This document shows, in pieces, positions 58,099-64,000 of a stretch of DNA of 64,000 nt. Each line of letters opens with the position of its first letter. The stretch's first letter is position 1. The stretch is from NCBI GenBank assembly GCA_963710495.1, contig CAVQAI010000011.1, forward strand, positions 620,001 through 684,000, given 5' to 3'. The position numbers were made by a program, and so were the translations under genes. Under the pieces are notes generated by a model that saw nothing but the letters and a program-made list of their open reading frames with translations, had not been told where the DNA came from and searched no databases. Source of the DNA: Bog-756 sp963710495. GTDB lineage: Bacteria > Actinomycetota > Acidimicrobiia > Acidimicrobiales > RAAP-2.

Positions 58099-60081
58099 TC
58101 AGGCGGAGGGCGCCCGCAGCTGCTGTCCGGCTTCGACCGGCCTCAGCACGAACTCGGCCAGGTCCGGGGCCCGGGTCCATCGCCAGTAGTCGACCAGCCG
58201 CCACGGCGAGAGGATGTAGATGCGGCCCTCGGCGTTGCGGTACCAGCTGTGGCGGATCGACGGGTGTGACCACACCATGGTGTCGAGCTCGGCCTGCAGC
58301 CGCCGGTTGTAGTCGTCGTGCACGTCGGCCCGGCACTCGATCGACCCACCGCCGGCCATGACCGCATTGATGCACCCCATGATGTAACGGATCTGGCACT
58401 CGGCGTGGAAGATGAGGCTGCCGCCGTGGGCCAGATTGGTGCCCGGGCCGTACAGGCAGAAGAGATTGGGGAAGTTGGGAACGGTCATGCCCAGGTAGGC
58501 GGTGGGCCGGTCCCCCCACTGCTCGGCGAGCACAGCCCCGCCGCGGCCCACGATCTCCATGGGCCAGAGATACCGGTTGGCGTGGAATCCGGTGGCGTAG
58601 ATGATGACGTCGGCCGGATGCTCCGACCCGTCCTGGCACCGAACCCCACCCGGTGTGATCTCGGCGATCGGGTCGGTGACCAGCTCGACCTGGTCCTTGA
58701 CCAGCGCGGACAGCCAGCTCCCGTTGTCCTGCAACGTACGCTTGCCGAGGCAGACGTAATCGGGGACGACTTTGGTCAGCAGGTCGGGGTCGTCACCGAT
58801 CTGGTCGGCCATCCACTGGGTGAACATCTCCCGGGCGGCATCGTTGACCGCGCTGATCGAGCGGCTCTGGTCCGGCCACGCGGGATCGACCCGCATGGCC
58901 GGCAGGCCGCCGTCACAGGCCGGCCAGAACAGCAGGAAGCGGTACCAGCGGGCGTAGTAGGGCAGGTGCTCGAAGGCCCACCGTGCCCCCGGACCGACCC
59001 GCTCGTGATAGTGGGGGTTCGGGAACATCCAAGGCGCCGTCCGCTGGAAGACGGTGAGGCGGGCCACCTCGTCGGCGATCGTCGGCACGATCTGGAAGGC
59101 GCTGGCCCCCGTCCCGATCACCGCTACCCGCTGGCCGGCCAGCTCGGTGCCCTCCGCCCACTCGGCCGAGTGCAGGGAGACACCGGCGAAGGTCTCCTGT
59201 CCCGGGATGTCGGGGAGCTTCGGCCGGTTGAGCTGGCCCACCGCGCTGATCACCACGTCGGCCTCGAGATCCTCCACGCCGCCATCGGCTCGGCGCAGCC
59301 GGACCGACCACCGCGCCCGCTCGTCCTGCCACCGGGCCGAGACGACCTCGGTCTCCAACCGCACGTGGTCGGCGATGCCGAAGTCGTGCATGCACCGGTC
59401 GAAGTACGCCTGCAACTCGGGTTGCCGGGCGAAGAACTCCGACCACTGGTTGTTGGGCGCGAAGGAATAGCAGTAGAAGTGGTTGCCGACGTCGACCCGG
59501 CAGCCCGGGTAGCGGTTCTCCCACCAGGTCCCTCCGACTCCGGCGTTCTTCTCGACGACGGTGAAGCCGATACCGGCGCGGGCGAGGCGGATGCCGGCGA
59601 GCAGACCCGACATGCCGGCGCCGATCACCAGCACGTGGAAGTCCTTGCGGACTTCCGGGGGGAGGTCGTCGGCCCAGTGGAGGTCTCGGGCGTCGGCGCC
59701 GTCGAGCTCGAGCTCCTCCAGGATGAGGGGGACGTATTCCTCGGGGACCTCTTGGGCCACGAGGACGTTCATCATCTCGTGTACCAGTGCCGGACCGGGA
59801 GGCGGGGGGAGCACGCCGCCCGAGTCGCGGTAGGCGATGATGGCTTCGAGCGCCTGGGCCCGCACGGCGGCCTGGTCCTCGTCGCTCATGAAACCCTGGA
59901 CCTCGTTGAGATAGATCCCGACGGGGCGGTGCGGGCCGCGCAGGATCGACGGATCGCCGGTCATGTGGACGACGGACATCATCAGCGCCGGGACGCTGAC
60001 GTCTCCGAGGGCCCGGGCGATGGCGTCGTCGTCGTCGGTGATGGCGGTGCGACCGGCGTGATCGGTCCGGTCCTGAACCAT
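58099..60081 (-). CDS. Baeyer-Villiger flavin monooxygenase, HAPMO-like
   Basis: An NADPH- and FAD-dependent monooxygenase of 660 residues. It has an N-terminal extension of about 150 residues without a nucleotide fold, as in 4-hydroxyacetophenone monooxygenase. The FAD fold follows (VLVIGAGMSGLLAGIRLARAG, GGTWWENRYPGCRVD), then the Baeyer-Villiger fingerprint FAGVSLHSAEWAEG (FxGxxxHxxxW) and the NADPH fold (VAVIGTGASAFQIVP). It inserts oxygen next to a ketone or aldehyde. The esterase encoded divergently 50 bp away could hydrolyse the ester product. ATG at 60081 is six bases below TAGGGT (60088-60093). Confidence 0.92.
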   Translation of the reverse strand: MVQDRTDHAGRTAITDDDDAIARALGDVSVPALMMSVVHMTGDPSILRGPHRPVGIYLNEVQGFMSDEDQAAVRAQALEAIIAYRDSGGVLPPPPGPALVHEMMNVLVAQEVPEEYVPLILEELELDGADARDLHWADDLPPEVRKDFHVLVIGAGMSGLLAGIRLARAGIGFTVVEKNAGVGGTWWENRYPGCRVDVGNHFYCYSFAPNNQWSEFFARQPELQAYFDRCMHDFGIADHVRLETEVVSARWQDERARWSVRLRRADGGVEDLEADVVISAVGQLNRPKLPDIPGQETFAGVSLHSAEWAEGTELAGQRVAVIGTGASAFQIVPTIADEVARLTVFQRTAPWMFPNPHYHERVGPGARWAFEHLPYYARWYRFLLFWPACDGGLPAMRVDPAWPDQSRSISAVNDAAREMFTQWMADQIGDDPDLLTKVVPDYVCLGKRTLQDNGSWLSALVKDQVELVTDPIAEITPGGVRCQDGSEHPADVIIYATGFHANRYLWPMEIVGRGGAVLAEQWGDRPTAYLGMTVPNFPNLFCLYGPGTNLAHGGSLIFHAECQIRYIMGCINAVMAGGGSIECRADVHDDYNRRLQAELDTMVWSHPSIRHSWYRNAEGRIYILSPWRLVDYWRWTRAPDLAEFVLRPVEAGQQLRAPSA

Positions 60082-60087
60082 CGAATG

Positions 60088-60093
60088 ACCCTA
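60088..60093 (-). promoter_or_regulatory. Putative -10 of the Baeyer-Villiger monooxygenase gene
   Basis: TAGGGT on the minus strand, six bases before the ATG at 60081. Confidence 0.5.
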
Positions 60094-60130
60094 GGGCATG
60101 ATGGGGGATCCACCGGAGGAGCAAGGACCG

Positions 60131-61060
60131 ATGAGCCACCCAGGGATCGCCATGATCAGCAGCTTCCTGTCCGACTCGGGCTTCGGATCGGGAACGATCG
60201 TGGAGCAACGGGACGTGATGGACCGGGCGGCCGGGGCCCTACCGCCGCCCGACGGTGTCACCGTCGAGACCATGGTCCTCGGCGGACGGGGGGCGGAACG
60301 GCTCACGCCGGATGGCGTCGTCACGGACGGAACGATCCTGTATCTCCACGGGGGCGGCTATTGCGCGGGGTCGGTGGACACCCACCGGGGCCTGGCCGGG
60401 CGAATCGCGCTGGCCGCCGGTTGCCCGGTGATCACCCTCGACTACCGGCTCGCCCCCGAGCATCCCCATCCGGCCGCCCTGGAGGACGCTCTGGCCGCCT
60501 ACCGCCAGCTGCTGGGGGACGGCCTCCGGCCGGAACGCACCGCCATCGCCGGGGACTCGGCGGGCGGCGGGCTGACCATGGCCACGCTGGTAGCTCTGCG
60601 AGACGAGGGCGGGCCCATGCCCGCCGCCGCCGCTTGCCTCTCGCCGTGGGTGGACCTCACCCAGACGGCGGAGTCGTACGCCAAGGTCGGCTCGGACGAC
60701 CCGATGGTCACCAAGGCCGGGCTGGATGTCTATGCCGAGGCGTACCTGGCCGGGGCCCCGGCCACCACGCCACTGGCCTCCCCCTTGTACGTCGACGACC
60801 TGAGCGGCCTCCCGCCGGTGCTCGTCGAGGTCGGGGAGCGGGAGGTATTGCTCGACGACGCCACCCGCCTGGCCGAGCGGTTGCGCGACGCCGGCGGGAG
60901 CGTCTCGTTGACCCTGTGGCCGGAGCTCATCCACGTGTTCCAAGCCTTCCCCGGGTCAGTCGTGCCCGAGGCGGACCGGAGCATCGGCGCCATCGGCGCC
61001 TTCCTGGCCAAGCACTTCTCCCGGGCCGGTGCACGCGCCGACCGGGGCTCGGCCGACTGA
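60131..61060 (+). CDS. Alpha/beta hydrolase of the hormone-sensitive-lipase (acetyl-hydrolase) family
   Basis: A carboxylesterase of 309 residues. The oxyanion motif is YLHGGGYCAGS, the nucleophile is Ser143 in AGDSAGGGL, and the acid and base are probably Asp in EVLLDDATRLA and His in LIHVFQAFPG. No signal peptide. AAGGACC precedes the ATG at 60131, and an earlier in-frame ATG at 60098 is less likely. It is divergent from the Baeyer-Villiger monooxygenase and followed 13 bases later by an SDR gene in the same direction, so the ester formed by the monooxygenase is a reasonable substrate. That pathway link is inference. Confidence 0.9.
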   Translation: MSHPGIAMISSFLSDSGFGSGTIVEQRDVMDRAAGALPPPDGVTVETMVLGGRGAERLTPDGVVTDGTILYLHGGGYCAGSVDTHRGLAGRIALAAGCPVITLDYRLAPEHPHPAALEDALAAYRQLLGDGLRPERTAIAGDSAGGGLTMATLVALRDEGGPMPAAAACLSPWVDLTQTAESYAKVGSDDPMVTKAGLDVYAEAYLAGAPATTPLASPLYVDDLSGLPPVLVEVGEREVLLDDATRLAERLRDAGGSVSLTLWPELIHVFQAFPGSVVPEADRSIGAIGAFLAKHFSRAGARADRGSAD

Positions 61061-61073
61061 ACGGAGCTCGACG

Positions 61074-61916
61074 ATGCAGGACTTTGCCGGAAGGACGGCG
61101 GTGGTGACCGGTGCCGGGAGCGGGATCGGGCGAGGGCTGGCCCTGGCCTTCGCCGCCGAGGGGATGCGGGTTGCGGCCGCCGATGTCGACGGTTCAGACC
61201 TGGCCGAGACGGCGTCGCTCCTCGAGTCGGGCGATCGCCCGGTGGACGTCATGACCGCGGTCTGCGACGTGAGCCAGGGCGACCAGGTCGTGGCCTTCGC
61301 CGATGCCGTGTTCGAGCGTTTCGGGCAGGTCCATCTGCTCTGCAACAACGCCGGGGTGTTCGTCGGCGGGTTCATCTGGGATCGCCCGTCGGCCGACTTC
61401 GAATTCGTGCTCGGTGCCAACCTCTGGGGGATCCTCAACGGCATCCGCGCCTTCGTCCCTCGCATGCTCGCCCAGGGGACCGAAGGCCATGTGGTGAACA
61501 CCTCGTCGGTGGCAGGGATCCTCGGCGCACCGTTCGAGGCGCCCTATTCCGTCTCGAAGTTCGCCGCCTTCGCCGCCACCGAGTCGCTCGCCCATGATCT
61601 GCAGGCGGTCGGCTCGAGGATCCGGGCCTCGGTCCTCTGTCCCGGCATCGTCGACACCAACATCGTCGATTCGGACCGGCACCGACCCGAGCACCTACGG
61701 ACCGAGTTCACCGACGACCAGAAGTTCGTGACCGACTACCTCGGGAAGGTGGTGGCCGGAGGGATCGCACCGGCCGAGGTGGCCGCCATGGTCCTGGCGG
61801 CCATCCGGAACGAGGACTTCTTGATCCTCACCCACGATGCCTACCGTCAGGCGCTGGTGGAACGGGCCGAGGCCCTGGCGGCGCGGCGACTTCCCGATGT
61901 GGCGGAATTCATCTGA
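61074..61916 (+). CDS. Short-chain dehydrogenase/reductase, classical
   Basis: A 280-residue NAD(P)-dependent oxidoreductase with TGAGSGIGRGLALAFAAEGMRV, NNAG in LCNNAGVFVGGFIW, and the active site SSVAGILGAPFEAPYSVSKFA (Ser, Tyr, Lys). The C-terminal region lacks the usual short ending and has an extra segment (IRNEDFLILTHDAYRQALVERAEALAARRL) found in many actinobacterial SDRs. It is probably co-transcribed with the esterase upstream. It may oxidise the alcohol released from an ester; the substrate is not identifiable. ACGGAGCT precedes the ATG at 61074. Confidence 0.9.
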   Translation: MQDFAGRTAVVTGAGSGIGRGLALAFAAEGMRVAAADVDGSDLAETASLLESGDRPVDVMTAVCDVSQGDQVVAFADAVFERFGQVHLLCNNAGVFVGGFIWDRPSADFEFVLGANLWGILNGIRAFVPRMLAQGTEGHVVNTSSVAGILGAPFEAPYSVSKFAAFAATESLAHDLQAVGSRIRASVLCPGIVDTNIVDSDRHRPEHLRTEFTDDQKFVTDYLGKVVAGGIAPAEVAAMVLAAIRNEDFLILTHDAYRQALVERAEALAARRLPDVAEFI

Positions 61917-61962
61917 GCGCGGCCGGACCATCGAGGCGGCCGTGATCCGGGCAGGCCATCGA

Positions 61963-62757
61963 TCACCCGGTGGTGGCGATGCCCCCGTCGACGGGGATCA
62001 CGGACCCGGTCACATAGGCGCCGGCGCGAGAGGCGAGGAAGATGGTGACGCCGGCCATGTCGTCGGGCCGGCCGATCCGCTTCATGGGCGCGCTCGCCGC
62101 GATCTGCTCGCCGAACGCCTCCAAGGTGGCGGCCATCATCTTGGACTCGAAGGGCCCCGGCGCCACGGCATTGACCGTGATCCGCGGGGCCAACCGCTTG
62201 GCCAGGTGCCGGGTCAACTGGTGCACGGCGGCCTTGGAGGCCGAGTATGAGTAGGTCTCGAGGGCCGGCACATGGATCCCGTCGATGGAGCCGATGTTGA
62301 TGACCCGGGAGGGCTCGTCGGGGACGGACGCCGCCTCGAGCAGGGGGAGGAAGAATTTGGTGGTGTGGAAGATTCCCTGCACGTTGAGGTTGAGGACCCG
62401 GTCCCAGGAGGCGGCGTCGTGCTCGACCAACGGGACGCCCCAGGTCGCCCCGGCATTGTTGACCAGCACATCCACCCGCGGGTGGGCCTCGGCGACCGAC
62501 TCGGCCAGTCGGCGTGCCCCATCCTCGTTGGACAGGTCGGCGACGACGCCCGAGCAGGCCCCGAATTCGGTGAGCTCCTCGACCGTGGACTCGACGGCCT
62601 CCGGCTTCCTCGATGCCACCACCACCTCGGCCCCGGCACCGACGAACCCTCCGGCGATCATCCGGCCGATCCCCCGCGTGCCGCCCGTGACCACCACGGT
62701 CTTCCCGGACACCGAGAAGAGCTGGTCGAGCGCGGTCGGGGCCGGGTCGTCGCTCAT
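61963..62757 (-). CDS. Short-chain dehydrogenase/reductase, rhamnolipid/FabG-like
   Basis: A 264-residue SDR. It has TGGTRGIGRMIAGGFVGAGAEV with Ser-Arg-Lys after beta-2 (VVASRKPE), which favours NADP, NNAG in VLVNNAGATWG, and the active site NIGSIDGIHVPALETYSYSASKAAV (Ser, Tyr, Lys). It ends YVTGSVIPVDGGIATTG, like the RhlG/FabG group. The start is supported by TACCGT eight bases upstream. It is divergent from the acyl-CoA dehydrogenase (69 bp apart), consistent with fatty or other acyl-chain metabolism. Confidence 0.92.
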   Translation of the reverse strand: MSDDPAPTALDQLFSVSGKTVVVTGGTRGIGRMIAGGFVGAGAEVVVASRKPEAVESTVEELTEFGACSGVVADLSNEDGARRLAESVAEAHPRVDVLVNNAGATWGVPLVEHDAASWDRVLNLNVQGIFHTTKFFLPLLEAASVPDEPSRVINIGSIDGIHVPALETYSYSASKAAVHQLTRHLAKRLAPRITVNAVAPGPFESKMMAATLEAFGEQIAASAPMKRIGRPDDMAGVTIFLASRAGAYVTGSVIPVDGGIATTG

Positions 62758-62765
62758 GGGGGGTG

Positions 62766-62771
62766 ACGGTA
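62766..62771 (-). promoter_or_regulatory. Putative -10 of the SDR gene at 61963-62757
   Basis: TACCGT on the minus strand, eight bases before the ATG at 62757. Confidence 0.4.
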
Positions 62772-62826
62772 CCCCAGACCGGGGGAGCGGGCCGACCGCG
62801 CACCGCACCCGGAGGGAGGGGCCTCC

Positions 62827-63984
62827 ATGCACCTGGCGCTGACCGAGGCGCAGGGCGCTCTCCAGCGCGAGTTGCGTTCCTACTTCGCCGCGCTCGTCGC
62901 CGAGATGGGCGGTGCCGAGAGCGAGGAGCCGTCGTACACCCGTTCCATCCGGAGGATGGGCGAGGACGGATGGCTGGGCATCGGGTGGCCACCGGAATAC
63001 GGCGGCCTGGGTCGCGGTCCGGTCGACCAGATGATCTTCGTGGAGGAGTCCCACTGGGCCGGTGTGCCACTCCCGCTGCTCACCCTCAACAGCATCGGCC
63101 CGACGCTGATGAGGCTCGGGACCGAGGAGCAACGGAGCCGCTGGCTGCCGGGCATCCTGCGGGGCCAGGTCCATTTCTCCATCGGCTACACCGAGCCGGG
63201 GGCCGGCACCGACCTGGCGTCCCTGCGGACCCGGGCCGTGCGGGACGGCGACGAGTACGTGGTCAACGGCGAGAAGCTCTACACCAGCGCCATCCAGTAC
63301 GCGGACTACGTCTGGTTGGCCGTTCGGACCGACCCGGACGCACCGAAGCACAAGGGGATCTCGGTCGTGGTCGTGCCCACCGACGCTCCGGGATTCCACT
63401 GGGCGCCGCTCCGGACCATGGCCGGGGAATTCACCAGCGCCACCTACTACGAGGACGTCCGAGTTCCCGCCGACAACCTCGTCGGCGCGGAGAACGAGGG
63501 ATGGAAGATCATCACCAACCAACTCAACCACGAGCGGGTGGCCATCTGCCCCGTCTCGGGGATCTTGCGCGACTTGGCCGACGTGCAGGCCTGGGCCGCC
63601 GAGACCAGGCAGCGGGACGGGCGCCGGGTCATCGACCAGGAGTGGGTCCGCATCCACCTGGCCCGGGTCCGGGGCCGGGCCGAGTACCTCAAGCTCATCA
63701 ACTGGAAGGTGGCCTGGGCCGCCGACAAGGGACTCGACCCGGCGGATGCCTCGGCGACCAAGGTCTTCGGCACCGAGTTCGCCCTGGAGGCCTACCGCCT
63801 GCTGATCGAAGTCGTCGGCCAGGCCGGCTACCTCCCCGAAGGATCGCCCGGGTCCGTGTTGCAAGGCCGGCTCGAGCGCAGCTCGCGGGCGCAGACGATC
63901 TTCACCTTCGGTGGGGGGACCAATGAGATCCAGCGGGACCTCATCGCCATGGTCGGCCTGGGCATGCCGCGTGCTCCCCGCTGA
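62827..63984 (+). CDS. Acyl-CoA dehydrogenase family protein
   Basis: An FAD enzyme of 385 residues with the domains in order: N-terminal helical (MHLALTEAQGALQRELRSYFAALV), middle beta (IGYTEPGAGTDLASLRTRAVRDGDEYVVNGEKLYTS, the usual acyl-CoA dehydrogenase signature 1), and C-terminal helical, ending SSRAQTIFTFGGGTNEIQRDLIAMVGLGMPR (signature 2). The catalytic base normally lies in the C-terminal domain; I cannot place it with certainty. It resembles the steroid and aromatic-acid type dehydrogenases (short, FadE-like heteromer subunits) of actinobacteria. GAGGG precedes the ATG. It is divergent from the SDR. Confidence 0.92.
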   Translation: MHLALTEAQGALQRELRSYFAALVAEMGGAESEEPSYTRSIRRMGEDGWLGIGWPPEYGGLGRGPVDQMIFVEESHWAGVPLPLLTLNSIGPTLMRLGTEEQRSRWLPGILRGQVHFSIGYTEPGAGTDLASLRTRAVRDGDEYVVNGEKLYTSAIQYADYVWLAVRTDPDAPKHKGISVVVVPTDAPGFHWAPLRTMAGEFTSATYYEDVRVPADNLVGAENEGWKIITNQLNHERVAICPVSGILRDLADVQAWAAETRQRDGRRVIDQEWVRIHLARVRGRAEYLKLINWKVAWAADKGLDPADASATKVFGTEFALEAYRLLIEVVGQAGYLPEGSPGSVLQGRLERSSRAQTIFTFGGGTNEIQRDLIAMVGLGMPRAPR

Positions 63985-64000
63985 GCCGGCCCTGCCTCCA

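Overview
The window reads as a chromosomal segment of a high-GC (about 70% by eye) actinobacterium, most likely an uncultured member of the Acidimicrobiia. This rests on codon use, frequent GTG starts and GTGA-type start/stop overlaps, a mycothiol-dependent-isomerase-fold (MDMPI/DinB) protein, luciferase-like and acyl-CoA enzymes, and cell-wall proteins with repeats of the DGGVFTFGD type. Many genes have a TAnnnT -10 hexamer 6-9 bases before the start codon, which suggests widespread leaderless transcription.

Layout. 0-7.7 kb: a partial MFS drug transporter, a PspC-containing histidine kinase with a NarL-type regulator, small PspC and DUF1707 envelope proteins, and a MacB-like ABC exporter. 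7.7-10.7 kb: an alkylation-repair pair (Ada/AlkA fusion plus Ogt) and an SDR. 11-26.7 kb: a glycan and sugar-acid utilisation region with a Liv-type binding protein, GH13 alpha-glucosidase, ThuA-like protein, exported GH78 rhamnosidase, GH43-like lipoprotein and GH1. It is followed by a tight operon of GH4 (with the CHEV motif of alpha-galacturonidases), HIBADH-family dehydrogenase, class I aldolase, FGGY kinase and LarA-type nickel racemase/epimerase. A plausible reading is degradation of rhamnose- and galacturonate-containing plant oligosaccharides. 26.7-31.8 kb: a branched-chain-type ABC importer in which one ATPase is fused to an MFS domain and the two permeases are fused to each other.

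31.8-38.4 kb: TauD-type dioxygenase, alpha/beta hydrolase, NagB, an XRE regulator with a catalytically dead ClpP paralogue divergent from an active ClpP (a perfect dyad lies between), an aminoglycoside phosphotransferase remnant, tRNA-Gly(TCC) and a nitroreductase. 38.5-45.5 kb: TrmA/RumA-type RNA methyltransferase, a PHM-like copper monooxygenase, a copper P-type ATPase with an extra C-terminal domain, CopZ, and a luciferase-like oxidoreductase. 45.7-57.9 kb: two c-di-GMP enzymes, an MDMPI-fold protein, a quinone oxidoreductase, a second FGGY kinase, a sphingosine-1-phosphate-lyase-like PLP enzyme, a protein with the Coq4 HDxxHx11E motif, and a repeat-bearing NlpC/P60 hydrolase. 58-64 kb: a HAPMO-like Baeyer-Villiger monooxygenase, an esterase, two SDRs and an acyl-CoA dehydrogenase.

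At least seventeen single-base frame breaks interrupt otherwise well-conserved genes. They cluster at 12.2-18.3 kb and 38.2-40.4 kb. Fifteen are +1, mostly an extra copy of a neighbouring base, and two are -1. This pattern looks more like consensus error than gene decay, so these genes are annotated across their full span with the breaks noted.
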